Shown: positions 36,311 to 45,795 of the stretch, one piece after another
Layout of the letters: every line of letters starts with the position of its first letter
How positions within the stretch are numbered: position 1 is the stretch's first letter
Source: Syntrophaceae bacterium
GTDB lineage: Bacteria > Desulfobacterota > Syntrophia > Syntrophales > Smithellaceae
DNA: 64,000 nucleotides
Assembly (NCBI GenBank): GCA_018436925.1
Contig: JAHDKI010000014.1
Span: forward strand, 221,496-285,495
Direction of reading: 5' to 3'
Translations under genes and position numbers: made by a program
Notes under the pieces: generated by a model
Seen by the model: the letters and a program-made list of their open reading frames with translations, nothing else
What the model was told of the DNA's origin: nothing
Databases searched by the model: none

Positions 36311-37768
36311 TTAGCTCCTTTTGCGCAAAACGCTTTGAACAGCGTTTTTGCCGGTGATAAATTCGGCGGCGAACCCCGCATCCGTCATAAGCGACGCGCC
36401 GGAAAGAAAAATGTGATCAAAACGCGTTTGATGCGTTTTCGCGGCAAAGGACGTCAAAGCGGCGTTGCGGATGAAATACTTAGGAGACAGGATTGAGCGA
36501 CAGGCTTTAGACAAATCGATGGATTGGTCCAAAGAGGACAGCAAAACGGCGTCCCGCAGGAAAGGGAAGAAGGCGTCGAGTTTTTCCAGAATCTGATCGG
36601 CCTCGTTTTTGAGCGCATCGACCTGCCAGGCCGCTTCATTGTCCGGCAGAAAGACCGTTGCGCTCATCGCCGTTTTGCCGTCGGAAAATTGGCCGTTTGA
36701 CGCGGCCTGGGGCGTATCAAGAATAATCAGATTATGATCGGAAAGATCCTTGTTTACATCCGGAACAACGGCCGCATGCCGGGCGAGTTTTTCCGGAAGG
36801 CAGTTGCGTTCAATGCCGAAAAAAAGAGTGAAAGGATAGAAAAGAATTCGGGCGGGTCTTAATCGATCGGCGAGACTTGAATACGTCTTGGACTCAAAGA
36901 GATAAGACATAGCGTCCGCCTTCGTGCTGACGATCAGGTTTTGCGCCGAGAGGTGCGAAGTCGTTCCGTCGGCTGTGAAAAGCTCCACACCTGCCGGCTT
37001 TCCCGGATTGAGAGAGGAAATCCGGCACGAACTCAGATACAGGCCTCCCGACACCTCCAGTTTTTTAATGAGCTCATTGAACAAATACTGTTTGCCCTGG
37101 GAAAAGCTCGTGATCCCCTCAAACGGCGTGCAATTGAATTTGGCGGAAGCAAATGAAAACAGATCGTGAAGATTAAAAGAGCACAGCGCCTGCTGAGCTT
37201 CCCAGACTTTCTCCACCAGAGGGTGAGCAGTCAGAACCTTGTCGAATCGGACCGCATTGAATTTGTATCGAAAAATATGCGGAAAGATCTTCAGGTAATC
37301 AAGGTATTCCCGGGTCGTGGCCGGTTGGAGACGGGGATGCTTGTCAAGCCAGGCTTCAAAAACCGCCGCTGCATCGGATGCGGCTTCATAAAACGCACGG
37401 AATTCCGCCTCCAGATCCGGAAATTCTCGGCATAATTCTGAAAGCAGATCATCAGGGGTGTTGCAGAAGTCAAGCCTGTGGCCGGGAAGCAGAACCTGAT
37501 AGGCGGGATTCATCGGATCTTCTTCTCCCGCTGGAAGCTCGATGCCCATTTCCTCGAGAATTTTCCGACCGCATTGATTGGGCCCCAAACCGTTCATCGG
37601 CGTCGGGTCGAGGTGAAACACGAAATCGCCGATGAGATGAAGCCCTCCCAGACCGGTCTGTGCGATAAGCAGCGTCGATAAACCGCAATGGCTCGCATAT
37701 GCCGCGGCAACGTGGGAGGAAAGGTCATCGCCGATGACGATCAGGTCATATGTGGGCTGTTTGGTCAT
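36311..37768 (-). CDS. FAD-dependent phytoene desaturase-like oxidoreductase
   Basis: A 485-residue protein of the NAD(P)/FAD amine-oxidase/phytoene-desaturase superfamily. The N terminus (YDLIVIGDDLSSHVAAAY) has a Rossmann strand, but the dinucleotide Gly pattern is altered: G-D-D-L-S-S in place of G-x-G-x-x-G. A second FAD-contact region (LIVSTKADAM) and a C-terminal FLSGASLMTDAGFAAEFITG, which normally closes the FAD site, are present. Substrate and role are unknown, and cofactor binding is not certain given the changed motif. It lies between purN and pfk on one strand, with gaps of 32 and 6 bases. Confidence 0.72.
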   Translation of the reverse strand: MTKQPTYDLIVIGDDLSSHVAAAYASHCGLSTLLIAQTGLGGLHLIGDFVFHLDPTPMNGLGPNQCGRKILEEMGIELPAGEEDPMNPAYQVLLPGHRLDFCNTPDDLLSELCREFPDLEAEFRAFYEAASDAAAVFEAWLDKHPRLQPATTREYLDYLKIFPHIFRYKFNAVRFDKVLTAHPLVEKVWEAQQALCSFNLHDLFSFASAKFNCTPFEGITSFSQGKQYLFNELIKKLEVSGGLYLSSCRISSLNPGKPAGVELFTADGTTSHLSAQNLIVSTKADAMSYLFESKTYSSLADRLRPARILFYPFTLFFGIERNCLPEKLARHAAVVPDVNKDLSDHNLIILDTPQAASNGQFSDGKTAMSATVFLPDNEAAWQVDALKNEADQILEKLDAFFPFLRDAVLLSSLDQSIDLSKACRSILSPKYFIRNAALTSFAAKTHQTRFDHIFLSGASLMTDAGFAAEFITGKNAVQSVLRKRS

Positions 37769-37800
37769 CCTGCAAAGCCTCTCAGCGTCCGTAAGATTTC

Positions 37801-38463
37801 CTATGATTCCAGAGGCGGATTATGCAAGGCGGCTTCCGGGGCGGATCCTGAGGCGCTGATGAGCACCCGAAGGCCCTCAACCCGGATTCTGCCTTCCGCG
37901 AAATAGCGAATTGCCTGCGGATAAATCTTGTGCTCTTCCTTTAAAATGCGATCAGCCAGCGTCTGGGCCGTATCCCCTTCGAGAACAGGAACCACCGCCT
38001 GGATAATGATTGGACCGGTATCGATCCCTTCATCTACAAAATGAACCGTGCATCCCGAAAACCGGACCCCCGCATCAATTGCCTTTTGCTGCACATGCGT
38101 TCCGGGAAAAGACGGCAGCAGGGCGGGATGAATATTAATAATCCTTTTCTCAAAGGCGCGAAGAAACACGGGGGTCAGTATCCGCATAAAACCGGCTAAA
38201 ACGACCAGATCGACGCCGGAGCTGGTAAGGATGCGCAGAAGCTCCCGATCGAAAGCCTCGCGATCTGAAAAATCTGTATGTCGAACGCAAACCGCAGGCA
38301 GACCGTGTTTCCGGGCTCTTTCCAATCCGTAGGCATCGGGGTTGTTGCTGATGACCACCTGGATTTTCGCAGCCAGATTCCCTCGTTCGATATGATCGAT
38401 AATCGATTGAAGGTTCGACCCGCCTCCCGATATCAAAACGCCCAGTTTCAGCCGTTGAGCCAT
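37801..38463 (-). CDS. purN: Phosphoribosylglycinamide formyltransferase
   Basis: It transfers a formyl group from 10-formyl-tetrahydrofolate to GAR in purine synthesis. The 220-residue length from the ATG at 38463 is close to E. coli PurN (212). The fold start VLISGGGSNLQSI, catalytic Asn and His in INIHPALLPSFPG, and the late Asp in FVDEGIDTGPII are all present. A longer frame extends upstream into purM but lacks support. The start lies 10 bases after the purM stop. Order purM-purN is standard. A C-terminal tail of about 15 residues looks dispensable. Confidence 0.95.
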   Translation of the reverse strand: MAQRLKLGVLISGGGSNLQSIIDHIERGNLAAKIQVVISNNPDAYGLERARKHGLPAVCVRHTDFSDREAFDRELLRILTSSGVDLVVLAGFMRILTPVFLRAFEKRIINIHPALLPSFPGTHVQQKAIDAGVRFSGCTVHFVDEGIDTGPIIIQAVVPVLEGDTAQTLADRILKEEHKIYPQAIRYFAEGRIRVEGLRVLISASGSAPEAALHNPPLES

Positions 38464-38473
38464 ATCGCCGCCG

Positions 38474-39541
38474 TCAACCCTCCGAGAAGCAGACCGCTGG
38501 CTGGCCTTGCTCTTTCTTTTCAATCGACCCGATGAGATAGGCTTTCTCACCCAGTACTTCCAAGCGATCGAGAATGTCCCGGCATTCTTTCTCGGAGACG
38601 ATCATCATCATACCGATACCCATGTTGAAAACTCGGAACATTTCATGGTCATCCACAGCGCCGATTTCCTGAATGACGGAAAAGACCGGCGGGATGTCCC
38701 AACTTCCGCTCGAAACGACGCAACGACAGACATCCGGGATGATCCTGGGAATGTTATCGTAAAAGCCGCCGCCCGTAATGTGAACCAGGCCTTTGATGTT
38801 AAAGCTTTTAACCAGATTCAGGAGGGCTTTAACGTAAATGCGGGTGGGCTCCAGAAGCTCAAGCCCCACCGGGCGGGAGAGCCCCGCAGGCGTGTCAGTC
38901 ATGGAGAGTCTGCCTTTTTCCAAAAGAACTTTACGGGCCAGAGAAAATCCGTTGCTGTGCAAGCCGCTCGAAGCCAATCCGATGACCCGGTCATTGATGC
39001 TGATGGTTGAGCCGTCAATGAGCTTATCCTGCTCGACGACGCCGACGCAAAAACCGGCCAGGTCATACTCCCCCGGTTTGTAAAACCCGGGCATTTCCGC
39101 CGTTTCACCGCCCAGCAGAGTGCAGCCCGCCTGACGGCAGCCTGATACGATGCCGTCGACGATCTGAACGCTTTTTCCCACTTCCAGCTTTCCGGTGGCC
39201 AAATAATCGAGAAAGAAAAGGGGTTCCGCGCCCTGAACGATCACGTCATTAACCGACATCGCCACCAGGTCGATACCGATGGTGTCGTGCTTGTCCATCA
39301 ACTGGGCGATCCTGAGTTTCGTGCCGACGCCGTCGGTGGACGAAACGAGAATCGGGTTTTTCATTTTGGCCGTGTCGAAACGGAAAAGACCGCCGAACCC
39401 GCCGATGCCGGAAACAACCTCTTTGCGGGCCGTCGTCTTGATCAAGGGCTTGATGCGTTCGACAAAATCGTTGGCTGTGTCGATATTCACGCCTGCGTCT
39501 TTATAGGTTGATTTAGAGGATTTAGAAGATTTTGCAGACAT
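38474..39541 (-). CDS. purM: Phosphoribosylformylglycinamidine cyclo-ligase
   Basis: AIR synthetase, the fifth step of purine synthesis, with 355 residues. Visible are the N-terminal YKDAGVNIDTAN, GIGGFGG-LF, STDGVGTKLRIA, and the ATP-site stretch LGGETAEMPGFY. The TGGGFYDNIPR motif lies in the second half. A short Ser/Lys-rich N terminus (SAKSSKSSKST) exceeds the E. coli form. It is the first gene of the run purM-purN-FAD oxidoreductase-pfk, and a likely promoter lies about 50 bases upstream. Confidence 0.96.
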   Translation of the reverse strand: MSAKSSKSSKSTYKDAGVNIDTANDFVERIKPLIKTTARKEVVSGIGGFGGLFRFDTAKMKNPILVSSTDGVGTKLRIAQLMDKHDTIGIDLVAMSVNDVIVQGAEPLFFLDYLATGKLEVGKSVQIVDGIVSGCRQAGCTLLGGETAEMPGFYKPGEYDLAGFCVGVVEQDKLIDGSTISINDRVIGLASSGLHSNGFSLARKVLLEKGRLSMTDTPAGLSRPVGLELLEPTRIYVKALLNLVKSFNIKGLVHITGGGFYDNIPRIIPDVCRCVVSSGSWDIPPVFSVIQEIGAVDDHEMFRVFNMGIGMMMIVSEKECRDILDRLEVLGEKAYLIGSIEKKEQGQPAVCFSEG

Positions 39542-39591
39542 AGGGCTCCATGGATAATGATGTATTTTTTCAAACCGGACCGGCGAAGCTT

Positions 39592-39620
39592 CAACTATCG
39601 TAAATCGTGATTCGTGTCAA
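39592..39620 (-). promoter_or_regulatory. Probable purM promoter
   Basis: On the minus strand, a perfect TTGACA (plus 39615-39620) and TAGTTG (39592-39597) are 17 bases apart, about 50 bases before purM. The region between purM and recG is 176 bases long and divergent. No clear PurR-like operator or purine riboswitch is seen. Confidence 0.5.
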
Positions 39621-39717
39621 TCACTGAACTTGCAGAAAAGAAAATTATTTGTTAACAAAAATCAAGGATTTCGCTAAATAAACGCACCCGCGGCCAGTTT
39701 GGGTTTCGGAGACATCA

Positions 39718-42183
39718 TTGGAGATATTCAGAAAAAATCTACTCAGGATAAAATCGCCGCTCGATTTTGCATCGAAGGATCATTTCAAGAATATTCCCCA
39801 AATTCGCGACCTCGGAAAATCGGTGAGTTCTCTGATTCGTCAGGTGATGACGACCATACCGCCTGCCGAAACGAACCGTATGCAGCCGCCGCTCGAAAGC
39901 CTGTTGAGCATTCTCGCAGATTATGATGAATCGACTGCTGAGGAAAAGCAAAAAAAGATCGCCGAAGCGTCAGCCATTCTGGAGCGCGTGATCAATGCGG
40001 CGCAGTTGTCCGAGGCCTCAAAAGCCCTGTCTTCCGAAATGGAGGAAAAAATTGAAGAGCGGCTGGCGGATCTGAGAGCATCGGCGGAGAAGTTGTCCAT
40101 GCCCGTTCAATATCTTCGGGGCGTCGGACCGAAAATGGCCGCCCGATTTGCCGCAAAAAAAATTGGAACCCTCGAGGACCTCTTCTTTTTTCTGCCCAGA
40201 GCCTATGAAGACAGGCGTGAAATCCGTAAAATCAGCCGCCTGGAGCCGGATAAATCGCAAACGGTCATTGCCGAAGTCGCCTCCTGTGATTTCCGCTATT
40301 ACGGGAAAAAACGAATTCTGGAAATCGCGGTCAGAGACGCAACCGGAACATTGACGCTTAAATGGTTCAAAGGACGTTTGTCTTATCTGACGGGAATTTT
40401 CAAAAGAGGCGCAAGGGCAATTTTTTCCGGCACGGTTTTAACCGGATACGCGGGCAAATCCATGATTCACCCCGACTATGAGATTCTTGACGAAGAGGAT
40501 ACCGACGAACCGATCAATTTCAAACGAATCGTTCCGATCTACTCGGAAACCGAGGGACTTCACCAGAAGTACATCAGGCGCGTGGTGCACAGCGCTCTAG
40601 AAAATTTCTCACGTTATCTGTCTTCTCCGATTCCGCTTGAAATCTGCCGCAGAAGAAACCTCATGGATGTCCGCAACGCGATCACAGACGTTCATTTCCC
40701 TGCCCAGGACGCGAACCTCGATGCGCTTATGGAGGGAGGATCCGAGGCCCACCGCCGTCTGATCTATGATGAATTTTTCTTTTTTCAACTTGGCCTGGCC
40801 GTAAAGCGGTCCGGACGTGTTGTCGACAAAGGCATCGCCTTTACGTCCGGCGGTTCGCTGAAACATCGGTTTCATTCTCTGCTGCCGTTTGCGCTGACCG
40901 GGGCGCAGAAGCGCGTGATTGAAGAAATCGAAACAGATCTTCAGGCTCCCGTCGCGATGAACCGTCTGCTTCAGGGCGATGTGGGAAGCGGCAAAACGCT
41001 GGTGGCGATGTCATCGATGATCACGGTCTGCGAAAACGGGTACCAGTGCGCGTTAATGGCTCCTACGGAAATTCTCGCCCGGCAGCATTTTTCAACGCTT
41101 CAAGAATGGGCGGCCCCCTTAGGACTTCGCGTGGCGTTGCTCTCCGGATCGACCGCCGGCGGCGCACGGACGGAGATCCTTCAGGCCATTGCCGACGGCG
41201 AGGCAAACCTTGTTGTGGGCACGCACGCGCTGATCCAGGAAGAGGTGGCGTTTAATCGTCTCGGATTCGTCGTCATTGACGAACAGCATCGTTTCGGAGT
41301 GGTGCAACGGGCGACTCTTCGCGCCAAAGGGATTTGCGCCGATGTGCTGGTCATGACGGCCACGCCGATTCCCAGAACACTGGCCATGACGGTTTACGGA
41401 GACCTCGATGTTTCCGTTATTGATGAAATGCCGCCCGGCAAAAAGCCGGTGCGCACCTTGGTGCAGGGGGAAAACAAAAGGCAGGCCGTCTATGCGGCTA
41501 TTGAAGATGAACTGAAGAAAGGACACCAGGCCTTTATTGTCTATCCTCTGGTGGAACAATCTGAAAACCTCGATTTGAAAGACGCCACAAAGATGGCCGA
41601 GCATCTTCAGGCGGACATTTTTCCTCAATACCGCGTGGGTCTGATCCATGGCAAAATGAAGGACAGAGAGAAAGAGGAAGTCATGCGGTCCTTCCTGGAA
41701 AACCGGATTTCCATTCTGGTTTCGACCACGGTCATCGAAGTCGGCATCGACGTGCCAAGAGCGTCGATTATGGTCATTGAACATGCCGAGCGATTCGGTC
41801 TATCGCAGCTTCATCAGTTGCGCGGCCGCGTCGGCAGACGCGACATTCCGTCTTCCTGCATTCTCATGACCGATTATCGCATCTCCGCGGATGCCCGCAA
41901 AAGGCTCAAGGTGATGGAAAAAACAAACGACGGCTTTGCGCTGGCTGAAGAAGATCTTGCCATCCGCGGCCCCGGAGACTTTCTGGGCACAAGGCAATCC
42001 GGCCTTCCGGATTTTCGCGTGGCCAGCATTTTGCGCGACGCGCGCATTCTCAATGACGCCAGACAAGACGCGTTTGATCTGGCCGCTCGGGATCCGCTTC
42101 TTTCGGCGCCTGAACATGCCGTTCTCAAGGAAGCTCTGCTTAGCCGTTGGCAGGGGAAGATCGATCTGGCCCGAACGGGCTGA
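39718..42183 (+). CDS. recG: ATP-dependent DNA helicase RecG
   Basis: A branch-migration helicase acting at stalled forks and Holliday junctions. The wedge (OB) domain starts near PVQYLRGVGPKMA (about residue 130). Helicase motifs are Walker A GDVGSGKT, VIDEQHRFGVVQR, MTATPIPRTLAMT, and the TRG region RGRVGR with the DFLGTRQSGLPDFR C-terminal signature. At 821 residues it is longer than E. coli RecG (693), mostly through an N-terminal region of about 130 residues, as in Thermotoga-like RecG. The start is TTG, with CGGAG 6 bases upstream. The next gene starts 26 bases after its stop. Confidence 0.95.
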   Translation: MEIFRKNLLRIKSPLDFASKDHFKNIPQIRDLGKSVSSLIRQVMTTIPPAETNRMQPPLESLLSILADYDESTAEEKQKKIAEASAILERVINAAQLSEASKALSSEMEEKIEERLADLRASAEKLSMPVQYLRGVGPKMAARFAAKKIGTLEDLFFFLPRAYEDRREIRKISRLEPDKSQTVIAEVASCDFRYYGKKRILEIAVRDATGTLTLKWFKGRLSYLTGIFKRGARAIFSGTVLTGYAGKSMIHPDYEILDEEDTDEPINFKRIVPIYSETEGLHQKYIRRVVHSALENFSRYLSSPIPLEICRRRNLMDVRNAITDVHFPAQDANLDALMEGGSEAHRRLIYDEFFFFQLGLAVKRSGRVVDKGIAFTSGGSLKHRFHSLLPFALTGAQKRVIEEIETDLQAPVAMNRLLQGDVGSGKTLVAMSSMITVCENGYQCALMAPTEILARQHFSTLQEWAAPLGLRVALLSGSTAGGARTEILQAIADGEANLVVGTHALIQEEVAFNRLGFVVIDEQHRFGVVQRATLRAKGICADVLVMTATPIPRTLAMTVYGDLDVSVIDEMPPGKKPVRTLVQGENKRQAVYAAIEDELKKGHQAFIVYPLVEQSENLDLKDATKMAEHLQADIFPQYRVGLIHGKMKDREKEEVMRSFLENRISILVSTTVIEVGIDVPRASIMVIEHAERFGLSQLHQLRGRVGRRDIPSSCILMTDYRISADARKRLKVMEKTNDGFALAEEDLAIRGPGDFLGTRQSGLPDFRVASILRDARILNDARQDAFDLAARDPLLSAPEHAVLKEALLSRWQGKIDLARTG

Positions 42184-42209
42184 AATCGGAAAGAAACAGG
42201 ATAAAACAC

Positions 42210-43127
42210 ATGAGAATTGCCGTTGTGGGAATCGGCGGGGTAGGGGGATATTTCGGAGGAAAACTGGCCAGAGCCTACGCATCGACAGGCGAGCATGAAT
42301 TGATATTCATTGCCAGGGGCGAGCATTTGAAAGCCATTCAACAAAACGGCTTGCGCCTTTTCACATGCGAAGGGGACTACACGACCTGGCCGAATATCGC
42401 CACAGACCAGCCCGATCGGCTAGGCATCCTGGATCTGATTCTTTTTTGCGTGAAAAGCTATGCGCTTGAAGAATCGGCTGAATTGTTCAAAGATCACGTC
42501 TGCGAGCGCACCGTGGCCATCCCGCTTCTAAACGGCGTCAACAGCGCCCAAAGAATCAAGTCCGTTCTACCCTCGGCCGACATCGTCGGGGGAAGCGTCT
42601 ATATCATCAGCCATATTGAAAAGCCGGGCGTCATCCGTCAGGTGGACGGCGCATGCCGTCTGACCTTCGGGACGGATGATGCGCGGAAGTCTTCACGCTA
42701 TGGCTTTATACTGGATCTGCTGCTGAAGGCGGGCATTGACGCCGTTTTGACCGACAGGATCTCGGAAGTCCTCTGGACGAAATATCTGCTGATGTGCCCT
42801 TTGGGATCGCTGACAGCCGCCACCGGAAAAACCTACGGCGAGATCCTTGCAGACGGCAAGCTGAAGGCGATTTTACAGGAAATGATGGAGGAAGTGGCAG
42901 CCGTTGCGCGGGCGAAGAATATCCGGCTTAAAGATGACGCGGTGGAAAAGACGCTTTCACTGGTGGGCACATTTGCCTACAACGCCAAAACATCCATGCA
43001 GATTGATCGCGAACGGGGAAAGCCCACGGAAATCGATGCTCTCACGGCCCATATTCGTCAGGCCGGGTCGGAGGCCGGCATCGCGACGCCCCGGCATGAC
43101 GAAATCTACCGGATGCTGACTGTTTAA
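42210..43127 (+). CDS. Ketopantoate reductase-like protein (PanE/ApbA family)
   Basis: A 305-residue NADPH-dependent reductase of the ketopantoate reductase family, which makes pantoate for CoA synthesis. The N-terminal IAVVGIGGVGGYFGGKLA is the dinucleotide fold. The catalytic Lys appears in VLWTKYLLMCPLGSLTA. By alignment with E. coli PanE (K176, N180) the conserved Asn four residues on is Met here, so the exact substrate is less certain. Several family members act on other 2-keto acids. I chose the ATG at 42210, since it starts directly at the fold and has ACAGGA upstream. It lies 26 bases after recG. Confidence 0.82.
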   Translation: MRIAVVGIGGVGGYFGGKLARAYASTGEHELIFIARGEHLKAIQQNGLRLFTCEGDYTTWPNIATDQPDRLGILDLILFCVKSYALEESAELFKDHVCERTVAIPLLNGVNSAQRIKSVLPSADIVGGSVYIISHIEKPGVIRQVDGACRLTFGTDDARKSSRYGFILDLLLKAGIDAVLTDRISEVLWTKYLLMCPLGSLTAATGKTYGEILADGKLKAILQEMMEEVAAVARAKNIRLKDDAVEKTLSLVGTFAYNAKTSMQIDRERGKPTEIDALTAHIRQAGSEAGIATPRHDEIYRMLTV

Positions 43128-43140
43128 GGCGCAAATCCTT

Positions 43141-43168
43141 TTGACAAAACAAAGAGATTTGATATAGG
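43141..43168 (+). promoter_or_regulatory. Possible promoter for hom operon
   Basis: A perfect TTGACA (43141-43146) and TATAGG (43163-43168) are 16 bases apart, about 75 bases before the chosen hom start. No threonine-type leader peptide is visible in between. Confidence 0.45.
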
Positions 43169-43243
43169 TATCTGCTCATTTGATCCGGAGTGCCGCAGGC
43201 GCGGCAAATCGAGAAATTGGGTAAAAAACTTGAGGCCATCGCC

Positions 43244-44554
43244 ATGAAAAAAATCAATATCGGACTGATCGGATTCGGCAATATCGGCACAGGCGTCGTA
43301 AAACTCCTGCGTCAGAATGATGAACTCATCACGAAGAAACTGGGCTGCCGCCTGATTTTGAAAAAGATTGCGGATCTGGACATCACCGCATCCCGCGGCG
43401 TTAAGGTTCCGGCAGGCGTGCTCACGACCCAAGTTCGCGATATTCTCGACGACCCGGAGATTTCGATCGTTATTGAATTGATGGGCGGGTATGAGCCGGC
43501 CCGGACCTTCGTGCTTCAAGCCATCAAAAACGGAAAACATGTCGTCACCGCCAACAAAGCGATGCTGGCGACCTATGCCAATGAAATATTTCCGGCCGCC
43601 CAGAGAAAAGGCGTCGACGTCGGTTTTGAAGCCAGTGTGGGCGGCACGATTCCGATCATCAAAACGCTCAAGGAATCGCTTGCCGCCAACCGGATCAATT
43701 CCATTGTCGGCATTATGAACGGCACCTGCAACTTTATTCTGACCAAGATGACGGATGAAGGCAATCCCTTCGACGTCGTCCTCAAAGAAGCTCAGACGCT
43801 CGGTTTTGCCGAGGCGGATCCGTCTTTCGACATTAAGGGAATCGACACGGCGCATAAAATGGCCATCGTTTTGTCGCTGGCCTACGGCAGAAAAGTCAAC
43901 CTTAAGGATATCTATCTCGAAGGCATCACCAAAATCACGTCCGAAGATATCGCGTTTGCCGGCGAATTGGGTTACCGCATCAAATTACTGGCCATCGGTA
44001 TTTTGCGGGACGGGAAAGTCGAAGCCCGCATTCATCCGACGATGATTTCCAGCGGACATCTTCTGGCCAATGTGAATCGCAATTTCAACGCCTTTCATCT
44101 GACAGGCGATGCGTCCGGTCCTGTGTTCCTGTTCGGTCAGGGCGCCGGCATGATGCCGACCGCCAGCGCTGTTTTCAGCGATGTCATGGACAGCGCCCGC
44201 GACGTGCTAAAAGGCGTTTACGGGCGAGCGCCACTTCGGACCATCAATGAAAGAGGAATGAAGGACATTCAACTGGTTCCGATGGACGATATCGAGACCA
44301 AATATTACTTTAGATTTTCCGCCGTGGATCGTCCGGGTGTTTTGTCGAAAATATCAGGAATTCTCGGTCAGTATAACATCAGTATCGCCAGCGTGATCCA
44401 AAAGACGAGAGAAGAAGCCGGTCCTGTCCCCGTGGTGATGACCACTTACAAAGCCAGGGAAAAAAACGTGCGGCAGGCGCTTAAAAAAATCGATAAGCTG
44501 GATATCGTAAGAAAGAAAACGATCCTGATCCGGATCGAAGACGAGCTTTTCTAG
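43244..44554 (+). CDS. hom: Homoserine dehydrogenase
   Basis: It reduces aspartate semialdehyde to homoserine with NAD(P)H, a branch of the aspartate pathway to threonine and methionine. The 436 residues start at MKKINIGLIGFGNIGTG (ATG at 43244, with GAGG 9 bases before it). The catalytic domain has VVTANKAM, GFEASVGGTIPI, MNGTCNFILTKM and AEADPSFDIKG-DTAHK. A C-terminal ACT domain (FRFSAVDRPGVLSKIS) suggests feedback control by threonine. No aspartokinase is fused. The apgM-like gene starts 14 bases after its stop. Confidence 0.96.
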   Translation: MKKINIGLIGFGNIGTGVVKLLRQNDELITKKLGCRLILKKIADLDITASRGVKVPAGVLTTQVRDILDDPEISIVIELMGGYEPARTFVLQAIKNGKHVVTANKAMLATYANEIFPAAQRKGVDVGFEASVGGTIPIIKTLKESLAANRINSIVGIMNGTCNFILTKMTDEGNPFDVVLKEAQTLGFAEADPSFDIKGIDTAHKMAIVLSLAYGRKVNLKDIYLEGITKITSEDIAFAGELGYRIKLLAIGILRDGKVEARIHPTMISSGHLLANVNRNFNAFHLTGDASGPVFLFGQGAGMMPTASAVFSDVMDSARDVLKGVYGRAPLRTINERGMKDIQLVPMDDIETKYYFRFSAVDRPGVLSKISGILGQYNISIASVIQKTREEAGPVPVVMTTYKAREKNVRQALKKIDKLDIVRKKTILIRIEDELF

Positions 44555-44568
44555 AAAACGGGTTTGTT

Positions 44569-45795
44569 ATGAAATATGTAGTGCTTCTTGGAGACGGCAT
44601 GGCGGACTATCCGAGCGCGCAACTCGGGGGTAAAACGCCTCTGGAATGCGCCGTTACACCTTTTCTGGACGAAATCGCGGCCCGCGGCACGCTCGGACTT
44701 GTGGACACCATTCCCGACGGATTTACCCCGGGATCGGATGTCGCCAATCTGAGCGTTCTCGGTTACGATCCCGTTTCCAACTATACGGGACGCGGCCCCC
44801 TTGAGGCGGCCAGCATGGGCATTTCTCTGGGCCCGGAGGATGTCGCATATCGGTGCAATCTCGTTTCGATCGGCAATTTCGGCGAGCAAACCGCCTTCAT
44901 GGATGATTTCACCGCCGGACATATTTCCTCGGCCGAAGCCCGGCAGATTATCCTGGACATCTCAAAAAGACTGGGATCGTCTCAAGTCCAGTTTTTTCCG
45001 GGCGTGGGATACCGTCACCTGATGGTGCATCGAAACGCCGGGGCCTCTGTGCAAACCACGCCGCCTCATGATATTCCCGGCCGTCCGATTGCGGACTTCA
45101 TCCCACAGGGCGAAGGAGCGGATGCGATCAACGACTTGATGCGTCGAGCGGCCGATGTTTTAGCCGATCATCCGGTCAATTCCCGGCGTGCCGCTGAAGG
45201 AAAAAAAACCGCCAATTCGATCTGGTTATGGGGGCAGGGGAAAAAACCCCGAATTACACCTCTGACCGAGAAATACGCATTCAAAGGAGGCATGATCTCG
45301 GCCGTCGATTTACTCAAAGGGCTGGGCGTCAATGCCGGATTGAAACCTCTTTTCGTAGAAGGGGCCACAGGATACATCGACACCAACTACGAAGGAAAAG
45401 CCCGAATGGCTTTGGAAGCCCTCAACTTCATGGATTTTATCTTCCTGCATCTGGAAGCGCCAGATGAAATGGGCCATGAAGGCAATGCGCGGGGGAAGAT
45501 TCAGGCCATTGAGTTTTTCGATGAGAAAATTGTCGGGCCGATCTTGAAAAACGTTGATCGTTTCGGTGATTTTCGCCTTCTGGTGTTGAGCGACCACCCC
45601 ACGCCGATCGATTTGAAAACCCATGTGGGTGATCCCAGTCCGTTTGCCGTTTTGTCATCAAAACAGGATGAAAACCGGTCTGAAGGACATCCATTTACGG
45701 AGGCGGCCGCGCGGCAAACCGGCATCCTCATTTCGCCCGGATATCTCCTGATGGATCAGTTTATTTCCAACTGGGGTGGTCCGCGTGGAAACTAA
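44569..45795 (+). CDS. apgM: Archaeal-type cofactor-independent phosphoglycerate mutase family; homoserine kinase candidate
   Basis: A 408-residue alkaline-phosphatase-superfamily protein (COG3635). Metal-site motifs are LLGDGMAD at the N terminus, GSDVANLSVLGYDP with the likely catalytic Ser, FLHLEAPDEMGHEGN, and LSDHPTPID. Members either interconvert phosphoglycerates or, when placed in threonine gene clusters, have been proposed to replace homoserine kinase. Here the gene follows hom by 14 bases and no thrB is in the window. The second role is therefore plausible, as is a glycolytic one. A thioesterase gene overlaps its 3' end by 11 bases. Confidence 0.85.
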   Translation: MKYVVLLGDGMADYPSAQLGGKTPLECAVTPFLDEIAARGTLGLVDTIPDGFTPGSDVANLSVLGYDPVSNYTGRGPLEAASMGISLGPEDVAYRCNLVSIGNFGEQTAFMDDFTAGHISSAEARQIILDISKRLGSSQVQFFPGVGYRHLMVHRNAGASVQTTPPHDIPGRPIADFIPQGEGADAINDLMRRAADVLADHPVNSRRAAEGKKTANSIWLWGQGKKPRITPLTEKYAFKGGMISAVDLLKGLGVNAGLKPLFVEGATGYIDTNYEGKARMALEALNFMDFIFLHLEAPDEMGHEGNARGKIQAIEFFDEKIVGPILKNVDRFGDFRLLVLSDHPTPIDLKTHVGDPSPFAVLSSKQDENRSEGHPFTEAAARQTGILISPGYLLMDQFISNWGGPRGN

